Part shown: piece by piece, positions 1 through 7,554 of the stretch
How the letters are laid out: the number at the start of each line of letters is the position of its first letter
How positions within the stretch are numbered: the stretch's first letter is position 1
Source of the DNA: Bianquea renquensis
GTDB taxonomy: Bacteria; Bacillota; Clostridia; Lachnospirales; Bianqueaceae
Reading direction: 5' to 3'
DNA length: 64,000 bases
NCBI RefSeq assembly: GCF_014384895.1
Contig: NZ_JACRSQ010000009.1
Span: forward strand, 1 to 64,000
Made by a program: the position numbers and the translations under genes
The notes under the pieces: model-generated
Told to the model about the DNA's origin: nothing
Databases searched by the model: none
What the model saw: the letters and a program-made list of their open reading frames with translations, nothing else

Positions 1-2
1 TT

Positions 3-21
3 CTCAGGGCAGCGCCCTGAG
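3..21. repeat. Short perfect inverted repeat
   Basis: The arms CTCAGGGC and GCCCTGAG surround a 3-base loop. The repeat lies at the very edge of the window with no gene visible to its left, so its role cannot be judged. Confidence 0.35.
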
Positions 22-70
22 CCCTCGGAGAGCTTTTCGGAATCAATATCTGCAATTTTCAAGGTTCATT

Positions 71-98
71 TGAGCCTGTTTTTTTCGGCTCAGTTTTT
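71..98 (+). terminator. Possible rho-independent terminator reading rightwards
   Basis: The arms TGAGCC and GGCTCA flank an A/T-rich loop, and GTTTTTC follows on the plus strand. It would stop transcription entering from the left edge. The stem is short, so this is only suggestive. Confidence 0.35.
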
Positions 99-104
99 CA
101 TAGA

Positions 105-809
105 TTACTTGACACTACCAATGAGTTTGTACCCAAGTCCTTTAACCGTTATTAAAGAAACAGGCTGGGAAGGATTCGCTTCAATTTTTTCTCTGATACG
201 GCGAATATGTGCCATCAGCGAATTTTCATAGCCGAAAGGATTATCGCCCCAAGCTGCTTCACATAGCGCGTCGATCGTAACGATTCGTCCTGCGTTTCGA
301 TATAAAGCAGCGAGGATGTCGTGTTCTTTTGCCGTAAGAGAAATATGCTCTCCGTTCTTTATGATCTCTGCACGCGCAAAATCAATTTCGCTGTCGTGCA
401 GTTTCACAAAAGGATTATCAGCTTTATAACTCCTGCGAAGAATGGCGTTCACACGGAACAAAAGCTCTTTTGGCAAAAACGGCTTTACCATATAATCGTC
501 TGCACCAAGACCAAAGCCACGGAATTTATCGTCATCTTCGCCACGGGCGGTTAAAAACAGTACGGGATAATCATCCGCTTTTTTAAGTCGTTCCATCAGA
601 TTAAACCCATTTCCATCAGGGAGCATTACATCAAGAATTGCAAGCTCAGGTTGGTAAGTTTCAGAAATAGCAATCGCCTCAGCCACCGTTTTTGCCGTTT
701 TGATATTTTGAAATCCGTCCTCATGTAAGATAGAAACAACCATATCGAAAAGCTCCTGTTCGTCATCGACAAGCAAAAGGCGTTTTTGTTTCAGGTAATC
801 AAAGTCCAT
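105..809 (-). CDS. OmpR/PhoB-family response regulator
   Basis: This 234-residue protein has an N-terminal receiver domain (about residues 10-120) with the DD acidic pair, the phospho-acceptor Asp in LAILDVMLPDG, and the Lys in VKPF. A C-terminal winged-helix DNA-binding domain follows (about 135-232). It is divergent from a lantibiotic-immunity-type ABC transporter, whose expression it probably controls. No histidine kinase follows within the window: the sequence left of the stop holds only short hairpins, so the kinase is either beyond the edge or lost. The start follows a GGAGG-type site just upstream (TACCTCC on the plus strand). Confidence 0.93.
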   Translation of the reverse strand: MDFDYLKQKRLLLVDDEQELFDMVVSILHEDGFQNIKTAKTVAEAIAISETYQPELAILDVMLPDGNGFNLMERLKKADDYPVLFLTARGEDDDKFRGFGLGADDYMVKPFLPKELLFRVNAILRRSYKADNPFVKLHDSEIDFARAEIIKNGEHISLTAKEHDILAALYRNAGRIVTIDALCEAAWGDNPFGYENSLMAHIRRIREKIEANPSQPVSLITVKGLGYKLIGSVK

Positions 810-833
810 AGGTCTACCTCCTTTAGGATTCCT

Positions 834-946
834 ATTATACCATGGCCTCCGGCCATACTATCGCTCCGCGAGGTTGCACACGTCCGCGCAACGGTTTGTT
901 CGCTTCGCTCACTGCGCGGCCGGCGCTTATAATCGCTAATGCGATT
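834..946. repeat. 113-bp tandem repeat, copy 1
   Basis: This is the first of two nearly identical adjacent 113-bp units. A third partial start, ATTATACC, lies at 1060. Each unit contains several short inverted repeats, including ATAATCGC-TAAT-GCGATTAT at 929-948. It lies between the response regulator and the ABC operon, in the regulator's upstream region. Confidence 0.9.
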
Positions 947-1059
947 ATTATACCATGGCCTCCGGCCATACTATCGCTCCGCGAGGTTGCACACGTCCGC
1001 GCAACGGTTTGTTCGCTTCGCTCACCGCGCGGCCGGCGCTTATAATCGCTAATGCGATT
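947..1059. repeat. 113-bp tandem repeat, copy 2
   Basis: This is the second unit. I see one base difference from the first copy (CTCACT versus CTCACC), so the duplication is recent or under correction. The hairpin ATAATCGC-TAAT-GCGATTAT recurs at 1042-1061. The rest of the 809-1189 gap holds the operator and promoter of the ABC operon. Confidence 0.9.
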
Positions 1060-1100
1060 ATTATACCATAGAAATGTGTCATTTTCTAATGTGCGATGAA

Positions 1101-1119
1101 ATGTAAGGTAAATGTAAGG
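1101..1119 (+). promoter_or_regulatory. Direct-repeat response-regulator box upstream of the ABC operon
   Basis: ATGTAAGG occurs at 1101-1108 and again at 1112-1119. The 11-bp period equals one helical turn, the arrangement bound by NisR/SpaR-type OmpR-family regulators. A TACAAT -10-like hexamer lies at 1151-1156 and the first ATG at 1189. The neighbouring regulator is the obvious candidate ligand; that pairing is inference. Confidence 0.5.
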
Positions 1120-1188
1120 ACACGAGAAGGTTAGCACAAGGCCCGTAAGTTACAATGTACTTGCGATGATAAGAAAGGAGCAGACACA

Positions 1189-1944
1189 ATGAATATCATT
1201 GAAACAAGAGATTTAACGAAATCATATGCTGATTTTACAGCGGTTTCGGGTATCAATCTGCATATTCCGAAAGGTGCTGTCTATGGCTTTCTCGGTCCGA
1301 ACGGAGCCGGCAAGTCCACTACTATGAAAATGTTTTTGGGGCTTACCAAACCGACAAGCGGCTCATTTACGATTGACGGAAAAAAGTATCCCGATAACAG
1401 GGTGCAAATTCTGAAAGAAATAGGCTCATTTATTGAAGCTCCCGCCTTTTACGGAAACCTAAGCGGTGAAGAAAATCTCGAAATTATCCGTAAAATATTG
1501 GGACTTCCCAAATCCTCCGTAGCGGAAGCTCTTGAAATTGTGGGGCTGACGCAGTATAAGAAACGACTTGCCAAAAAATATTCTCTTGGAATGAAACAAA
1601 GGTTAGGTCTTGCAAGTGCTTTAATCGGAAAGCCGCCAATCTTGATTTTGGACGAACCAACAAACGGACTTGATCCTGTCGGTATCCACGAAATCCGAAC
1701 GCTGATCCGTTCCTTACCGGAAAAGTTTGATTGTACCGTTTTGGTATCATCGCATTTGCTTTCCGAAATAGAACGAATGGCTGATACCATCGGTATCCTA
1801 AATCACGGTCATTTGTTGTTTGAGGGAACGCTCGACCAGCTTAAACTCAGCGCAGCGTCACAGGGCTATCCTACGGATAATTTGGAAGATACATTCCTTG
1901 CCTTGATCGACGCTGACAACGGACAAAGGGGTGCGGTGCGATGA
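1189..1944 (+). CDS. ABC transporter ATP-binding protein, lantibiotic-immunity/bacitracin-export type
   Basis: This 251-residue ATPase has Walker A GPNGAGKST (about residues 36-44), signature SLGMKQRLGLASAL, Walker B ILILDEPTNGLDP and the H-loop SSHLLSE. It resembles the LanF/BcrA ATPases that power peptide-antibiotic efflux with two LanE/LanG permeases. Its 3' end overlaps the next gene by 4 bases (ATGA), so it is the first gene of a tight operon. A GGAG site precedes the ATG. Confidence 0.93.
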   Translation: MNIIETRDLTKSYADFTAVSGINLHIPKGAVYGFLGPNGAGKSTTMKMFLGLTKPTSGSFTIDGKKYPDNRVQILKEIGSFIEAPAFYGNLSGEENLEIIRKILGLPKSSVAEALEIVGLTQYKKRLAKKYSLGMKQRLGLASALIGKPPILILDEPTNGLDPVGIHEIRTLIRSLPEKFDCTVLVSSHLLSEIERMADTIGILNHGHLLFEGTLDQLKLSAASQGYPTDNLEDTFLALIDADNGQRGAVR

Positions 1945-2663
1945 GCGTTTCTTTGGAATGTAAAAAGGTAAAACGAACTGGATTCTTGCCTGCGTTTTTA
2001 GGCGGCGGTATTTTGGCGGCGGCTGTTCCTGTTATTAATATGGCTGTTCGTTCGGAAATGTATCTTGACTTGCCGGGAAATTCGATACAAATTTTGCTTG
2101 ACGCAAATTGGCAGATGATGACGATGTTAAATGTGCTGCTCGTTGTAGCCGGAGCTTGCCTTTTATATCATACTGAATATGCGGACAATGCTATGCAGAA
2201 AATGAAGTCTTTACCGATTCGGGAAAGTTCGATTTTCTTGGGCAAAGCAGTTTTAACGATTTGTATGAGCCTTTTTGTGCTTGCAATAGAGGCGGGAGCA
2301 GTCGCATTTTGTACCTATCATTGGTTTGAAATCGGAAATGGCTTTTTTAGTGAACTGTGCAAATATTTCGGGTTTTCATTTTTGTTGATGTTACCCTGTG
2401 TGATTTTGTCGCTTCTTATTTCGGAAGCCTGCAAAAATATGTGGGTATCGCTTGGAATTGGCGTCGTCTGCGTATTTACCGCAACTATGCTGCCGACAAC
2501 AAACTTTGCCCTTTCACTCTTTCCCTTTGCAATGCCATTTCAGGTATTTGCGAGTACAGATGTAACACAGTCAATGCACTATATCGATTCGGCAATCGCA
2601 GAACTTGCGGTTCTTTGTTTGGCACAGTTGGCGTTTGTAAAGGCAAGGAGGTTATTGGAATGA
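1941..2663 (+). CDS. ABC transporter permease, lantibiotic-immunity LanE type
   Basis: This 240-residue protein has about six hydrophobic segments, starting near residue 15, and lies between the ATPase and a second permease of similar size. The ATPase-permease-permease order is that of lantibiotic self-protection or sensing transporters (LanFEG). Start and stop overlap both neighbours by 4 bases, which indicates translational coupling. The exact substrate cannot be read from sequence; a cationic antimicrobial peptide is the family expectation. Confidence 0.88.
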   Translation: MSVSLECKKVKRTGFLPAFLGGGILAAAVPVINMAVRSEMYLDLPGNSIQILLDANWQMMTMLNVLLVVAGACLLYHTEYADNAMQKMKSLPIRESSIFLGKAVLTICMSLFVLAIEAGAVAFCTYHWFEIGNGFFSELCKYFGFSFLLMLPCVILSLLISEACKNMWVSLGIGVVCVFTATMLPTTNFALSLFPFAMPFQVFASTDVTQSMHYIDSAIAELAVLCLAQLAFVKARRLLE

Positions 2664-3430
2664 GTTTTTTATCACTTGTTGGCGTAGAGTTCAAAAAAAT
2701 TAAGCGCTCAAAGATACTACTGATTCTCCTTGTGGCGACGGTTATTTTATGGATACCATCCATTTTGAATGTTCACATGAATTTTGATATGCAGGCAGAG
2801 GGAATTTCGCCGGAAAATAATTTCTTTATACAGGGCTTTATGGGGATGTCATGGTTTATGTTCCCTGCAAGTATGGTAGTCGGGACAGTTCTTTTAAGCC
2901 AAACAGAAAGAGCAAACAAGGGCATTTTGAAAATGCTCTCCTTACCGATCAGCACAGCGAAGCTCTGTATGGCAAAGTTCGTCGTTCTGCTTGCGCTGGC
3001 AGCCCTCCAAATCGGTATGGCAGTCGGTATGTATTATGTAGGCGCAGCAATAGCTTCCAGTACGCAGAACTATAATTTCATTTTGCAGCCGTTGTTTGTT
3101 TTTAAGGAGGCAGGCTTGATATTTGGTGCAGCAATTCCAATGCTTGCATTTTTCTGGCTTTTGTCGGTGTGTATTCAGACACCGATTTTTTCTATCGGTA
3201 TCGGCTTAGCTTCGATTGTGCCGTCCGTATTGATGATCAATACAAAAGCATGGTTTGCCTATCCGATGTCGTATCCGTTCTTTGTGATAACAGCAGAATA
3301 TGGAAAACTTGCAACTAATCTTGACACAGCGCAAGTTGAACTAATACCGTGGATACCTGTTGCCATTGGTATAACAATCTTAGCTTTAAGCATTTCCTGC
3401 CTTCGTTTCGGGCAGGCTGAAAGGAGATAA
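2660..3430 (+). CDS. ABC transporter permease, lantibiotic-immunity LanG type
   Basis: The start chosen is the ATG overlapping the previous stop (ATGA), with AAGGAGG 8 bases upstream. It gives a 256-residue protein starting MSFLSLVGVEFKKIKRSK. The same frame extends about 300 bases further upstream, but that part shadows the preceding permease. It has six predicted membrane helices, with a large hydrophobic first helix after a basic N-terminus. It is the second permease of the LanFEG-like transporter. Confidence 0.88.
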   Translation: MSFLSLVGVEFKKIKRSKILLILLVATVILWIPSILNVHMNFDMQAEGISPENNFFIQGFMGMSWFMFPASMVVGTVLLSQTERANKGILKMLSLPISTAKLCMAKFVVLLALAALQIGMAVGMYYVGAAIASSTQNYNFILQPLFVFKEAGLIFGAAIPMLAFFWLLSVCIQTPIFSIGIGLASIVPSVLMINTKAWFAYPMSYPFFVITAEYGKLATNLDTAQVELIPWIPVAIGITILALSISCLRFGQAERR

Positions 3431-3435
3431 TTACT

Positions 3436-3720
3436 GTGAAAAACAAAATTTTAACCGTTGTTAGCGCCATTATGCTTTTTGTGCCGTGGACAATCTTACC
3501 GCTTCGTACTTTCGATTGGGCTTTAGAGTCACCCATTGCTGAAATTATGATTTCCTGTTATGCAGCGTTTATGATTTTCAGCGGTGTGTTTACAATCATT
3601 TCTTATGTTAAGGCAAAAGCCCAAAACAATTTGATGAAAGTCTGTTTGGTTGTGAACAGTCTTTATGCTGTTGCGGGTGTCGCAACATTTGGAATGATGG
3701 TTTTACCGAAAATTATGTAA
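3436..3720 (+). CDS. Small membrane protein of the ABC operon
   Basis: This 94-residue protein has three predicted transmembrane helices and no domain I recognise. It begins 5 bases after the second permease and is preceded by GGAG, so it is part of the same operon. It may be an accessory or immunity subunit of the transporter, but nothing in its sequence proves that. Confidence 0.7.
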   Translation: MKNKILTVVSAIMLFVPWTILPLRTFDWALESPIAEIMISCYAAFMIFSGVFTIISYVKAKAQNNLMKVCLVVNSLYAVAGVATFGMMVLPKIM

Positions 3721-3736
3721 GGAGATCATACAGACT

Positions 3737-4237
3737 ATGAAAAGAACAAAAGTGTTTATTTCCCTGCTCTTGGTTCTATGTTTGACAGTTTCTTTTGCGG
3801 GCTGTAGTTCCAATCACGATAAAGGCAGTTTGAAAGATAATCTTATTGACGGTTGGGATAATTGGATTCAGTCTTTCAGCAAACACGCATTGACAAAAGA
3901 AAAAGATTTGCAGGGCGAGAAGACCAAAGGCGTAGACGCATATACAGGAACTTATACGGCTACCTATGACGGATTTAACGGAAAAGAATTTATCTTTGGT
4001 GGAACTGCGTTGGAGCGTGAAAATGGTAATCATCTACAAGTAACCTATAAGCTAACCATAGAGGAGGGGAGTGCGAAACTGAATTGGATTGCGGGTAGCG
4101 ATGAATATTCGGTTGCGAATGCCAATTCAGAAGATACGAAAGAGTACACCATTTCATCCGGCGATAATTATATTGTTCTCAAAGGTGAAAATTTCAGCGG
4201 AAGCCTTGAACTGACGGTCAAAGATGCGGAAAACTAA
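3737..4237 (+). CDS. Lipoprotein ending the LanFEG-like operon
   Basis: This 166-residue protein has a signal peptide and a lipobox ending FAGC (Cys about 23). The mature part is hydrophilic and beta-rich. A central block (LTKEKDL..G.DAYTGTYTATYDG, then FIFGGTALERE) aligns with the lipoprotein at 44212-44772, which ends a Bce-type operon. This suggests a shared family of surface lipoproteins attached to antimicrobial-peptide resistance modules. It may bind or intercept the peptide at the cell surface, which is inference. Confidence 0.8.
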   Translation: MKRTKVFISLLLVLCLTVSFAGCSSNHDKGSLKDNLIDGWDNWIQSFSKHALTKEKDLQGEKTKGVDAYTGTYTATYDGFNGKEFIFGGTALERENGNHLQVTYKLTIEEGSAKLNWIAGSDEYSVANANSEDTKEYTISSGDNYIVLKGENFSGSLELTVKDAEN

Positions 4238-4338
4238 GAAGTACAGAAAATTGGTAGTATATGCTGTAATGGGTATCGGCGGTATCTTTATAGGGATATT
4301 ACGGATACCCACAGGCATGTCATAGTCTTATAAGCGTA

Positions 4339-4584
4339 ATGGCAGAGATTAAAAAGAGCCGCGCTTGGGAAAAGCCGAAACGCCACGCACTTACAGAACG
4401 GCAGCAGGAGTCATTCGTGAATTTTACGGCTCAGTCTCACCAATATAGCCATTGGCTTCCGTTAATAACGACAATGTTGGGAACGGGCTGCCGCATAGGT
4501 GAAATTCTTGGCTTGCGCTGGGAGGACTGCGATGCTCTCCTCATCACAAAATGCAGACTCATGCCTGTAACAGAATTTCATTGA
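4339..4584 (+). pseudogene. Truncated Tn916-type tyrosine recombinase (integrase) fragment
   Basis: About 65 residues match the start of the catalytic domain of Tn916-family integrases: AEIKKS..WEKPKRHALT, then GTGCRIGEILGLRWEDCD with the conserved box-I Arg. The N-terminal arm-binding region is absent. Homology stops near 4533, just before the converging res gene, so the His-x-x-Arg and catalytic Tyr are missing. The last 15 or so codons look like non-homologous read-through. It is the scar of an integrative element that was later cut. Confidence 0.75.
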
Positions 4585-7540
4585 TAATCTGTGCCATTTG
4601 CTTATTGTTGATCTGATCCCGGAAATGGACGGTATATCCTTCTTTGGATAGAATCTCAAAGAACACGCGGGCGCACTCAATTTTGGCAGCTTCATTACCT
4701 CTTAGTACATCTTTGCCCTCAACATCCTTCGTTTCAACGACAATGTTGAGTTCTTTTTCGCCAGATGCCTTCTTTACCACATACATAAAGTCTGGGCTAT
4801 ACATACTGCCGGTAATCGTTGGAATGGCAATGCTGCTGCATGGGATTTTTCCGTACACAACAACTTCTTCAATGTCTGCTGTGATATTATCCTTTTCCAG
4901 CGGCGAATCGTATGCATAAGCATCATACAGATATTTGCCGCTGGGCGTCCCTGGAACAATTTTGGTGCCGATACGGCCTTGGGCAATCTCTTCTCTTGGG
5001 GTGCCGTCGGCATAGGTCAATGCAGTAGCGCCGCATGGTGTATTATTCTTGACATAACGAAAGCGTCCTTGTAGCTTAGTAACTTTCCAATTCTGGAATT
5101 CGGCACAGAATGCGCTTGCAGAATTTTCGTTGATATACTTGGCATCAACCATTCCGTGTCTTTTGCTGTAAGCAACCATCGCCTTATGAAGAACTTCAAT
5201 TGGAATACTGGTTACGCGCATAATACGAGTCAAAAATGTGCCGTATGGAATGGGGCGCATAATCGTATACTGCACGCCTGTACCCGTTGTCGTGCTCATT
5301 TGCGTACCATCGCTATGAACAATATCACGACTGCTTGTCATTACAACATCCGTGAAGACACCCGGCTTTTCAAGAAAAGAAAGTGCGACTTCTGCCATAT
5401 CTGCATCCAAATCAGCATCGTAAAACAGCATATAACGCTGATTGATTCGCTCCCAGAATTCCCGCATTTCGTTGTAAACCGCCTTGCGGATCTTGATTGG
5501 CTTCAGTTTGATCTTATTTCTGTCTTTGACCTTGCCCTCTGACAAGCCAGACGCAAACGCAGGGTATTCTTCAAAGAACTGTGTCCTTGTTTCCGGACGG
5601 ATGTTGTTGTGTCTGTCGATATAGCGCTTATCGTACAGTTTATCAAACAAATCATCGGCACTCATTCCGAGCTTCTGAGCCACTTGAGCCAACCGTTCCT
5701 CGGTAATAACAGATGCCTGCGGTATTTCGCCGTTAATTTGATCTACCAAGCGCTGCGCAAAGTCCGCTTCAGTGAAATCAACGATGTAGTTCAGCTGAAA
5801 CTCCTCGTTGGAGATACGATTGCCATTTTCATCTACAGGCAGACGCAACCCTCTGCCGACTTCTTGTAATTTACTGTTATCACTGCCGCTGGAACGTAAT
5901 TTAGTGATCGTAAACACATTAGGGTTGTCCCAGCCCTCTTTAAGAGTCCATTTAGAGAACAGGAACCGCAAGGTGTTGTATGCGCCATCCGCATTTCGGA
6001 AAGATAGCAATTGCATTTTACCATTGAGAATCGCATCTACCTCTTTGGCAATTTCTTCATCAGAATCACTGTTATCCTGTGAGAAATAGCCCGCATGGCA
6101 AGCGGAAATATCCGCAAGTGAAGCCTCCAGATATGTACGATACTCCGTATCATGCTCTGTGAGCGTGGAAATGGTGAGTTCAATTCGTTCTTTCAGAAGC
6201 CGCTCAAATGCAGTAAGCAGATAAGGATTCTTCCCTTTATTATTCGGACGATAGGAGGAAATGTCATCAATGAAGAACAGTGCCAGCGTCTTTATTTTGA
6301 ACGAGCGATTACAGAAATTCTCCCGCTCGGTTTCAAAATGCCGCTCCAGAGCCAGCCGGAGCAGCTGCTCCTGGTAAGAGGACATATACACATCGACATC
6401 CATTTCTTCACCGGAGGTCTTACTCACACCATTAGAGAATTCGACGGTGTTGGCAGTAATCGCAGTGATGGTTATGCCCTCAAAGGCGTCGCTGACAATA
6501 GCAAGAGAATCACCTGTTTTCAGTACGAAGGTTTTTGTTCCTTCGTCTTTTTTCTTTCGTTGGAAGGTGACGGAATCCCTGCTTGCGATAGAGAGAAGTT
6601 TCACCTTTTCTTCCTGTTTGGATAACGGATTAAAATGCTCCTTTGCCACACCTTTAATCAGTCCCTGGTTGAAGGACTCACAGGCGTTGAGATCGTACAG
6701 GAGGTTTTGATAATCTTTTACTGTGATTTTATTCTTACCGTGCCCGGTAGTAATCTCTGGGAATGTAGCGCCGTAGCGAATGATGCACTGCGGCTGAATT
6801 TCGTCCATAATGACCTGAAACGCCTTCTGGTCACGAGAGAAACGATGCGGCTCGTCCATAATGACCACAGGCTTTGTTGCCCGAAGAGCGTCAAAAGGAC
6901 GATAAAAACCCTCTGCGCCGTAATCGTAATCATCACGCCACAGCAAGCCGGCATCCCTGCCGTTGCGTTTGGAGTTGCTGGTTAAAAGCTGCATATTCAC
7001 CAAAAGCACATAGATTTTCTTTGTGTTCTGGCAGCTGCCCTTAACGAAATCACTTACTACGCCGGGGAAATAGCTGCGCCCCTTTTTCTTATTCTTGGGA
7101 GCTTCGAGCACGCCAAGCTCGATTTCTGTGCCGTAGCCGCAACCATCGGCAAAGTGGCGGCGTGCATATTCATTCTGCATGAACTGCGCCGTGCCAGCCT
7201 TGATAGCCAGTGACGGTACGGCGATAATGAACTTGTTGATGCCGTAGCGCTTATACAGTTCATAAATGGTTTTCGTATACACATACGTCTTGCCGGTACC
7301 CGTTTCCATTTTTATGTCCAGATTCAAACAGGTACCCACTGGCGCAGAACTGCGGTATTCTGCTGGAACGGCATTCTGCAAAGTGCGCAGATTGGCAAAC
7401 AGCTTTCTATCCGCCAGATCAATATGCGGATTTTCGTAAAACTGTACCGGCGGGGTCATTGTTACACCATCAAGCGCATCGCATACGGCATCGATTGCTT
7501 TTTGCTGATGTGGTAAACCTTGTTGGAGGATCAATTCCAT
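4559..7540 (-). CDS. res: Type III restriction enzyme, Res subunit
   Basis: This 993-residue subunit starts at the ATG (MELILQQGLPHQQKAI) preceded by AAGGAG. A longer in-frame extension inside mod is unlikely. It has Walker A METGTGKT (about 78-85), the DEPH box (about 229-232), helicase motif VI around EVGRGLRLP, and a C-terminal PD-(D/E)XK-like nuclease (SPDF...VVETKD). With Mod it forms the ATP-dependent complex that cleaves DNA between two inversely oriented unmethylated sites. It follows mod by 14 bases and appears intact. Confidence 0.95.
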   Translation of the reverse strand: MELILQQGLPHQQKAIDAVCDALDGVTMTPPVQFYENPHIDLADRKLFANLRTLQNAVPAEYRSSAPVGTCLNLDIKMETGTGKTYVYTKTIYELYKRYGINKFIIAVPSLAIKAGTAQFMQNEYARRHFADGCGYGTEIELGVLEAPKNKKKGRSYFPGVVSDFVKGSCQNTKKIYVLLVNMQLLTSNSKRNGRDAGLLWRDDYDYGAEGFYRPFDALRATKPVVIMDEPHRFSRDQKAFQVIMDEIQPQCIIRYGATFPEITTGHGKNKITVKDYQNLLYDLNACESFNQGLIKGVAKEHFNPLSKQEEKVKLLSIASRDSVTFQRKKKDEGTKTFVLKTGDSLAIVSDAFEGITITAITANTVEFSNGVSKTSGEEMDVDVYMSSYQEQLLRLALERHFETERENFCNRSFKIKTLALFFIDDISSYRPNNKGKNPYLLTAFERLLKERIELTISTLTEHDTEYRTYLEASLADISACHAGYFSQDNSDSDEEIAKEVDAILNGKMQLLSFRNADGAYNTLRFLFSKWTLKEGWDNPNVFTITKLRSSGSDNSKLQEVGRGLRLPVDENGNRISNEEFQLNYIVDFTEADFAQRLVDQINGEIPQASVITEERLAQVAQKLGMSADDLFDKLYDKRYIDRHNNIRPETRTQFFEEYPAFASGLSEGKVKDRNKIKLKPIKIRKAVYNEMREFWERINQRYMLFYDADLDADMAEVALSFLEKPGVFTDVVMTSSRDIVHSDGTQMSTTTGTGVQYTIMRPIPYGTFLTRIMRVTSIPIEVLHKAMVAYSKRHGMVDAKYINENSASAFCAEFQNWKVTKLQGRFRYVKNNTPCGATALTYADGTPREEIAQGRIGTKIVPGTPSGKYLYDAYAYDSPLEKDNITADIEEVVVYGKIPCSSIAIPTITGSMYSPDFMYVVKKASGEKELNIVVETKDVEGKDVLRGNEAAKIECARVFFEILSKEGYTVHFRDQINNKQMAQIINEILLQA

Positions 7541-7554
7541 AATGTCAGTCCTCC

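Noticed and set aside
2357..2659. Upstream extension of the second LanFEG-like permease
   Set aside because: The first 101 codons lie in another frame of the preceding permease. The ATGA overlap with AAGGAGG upstream marks the true start at 2660.
5156..5542. Plus-strand frames opposite the res gene
   Set aside because: Shadows of the Res reading frame; the minus strand encodes intact helicase and nuclease motifs.
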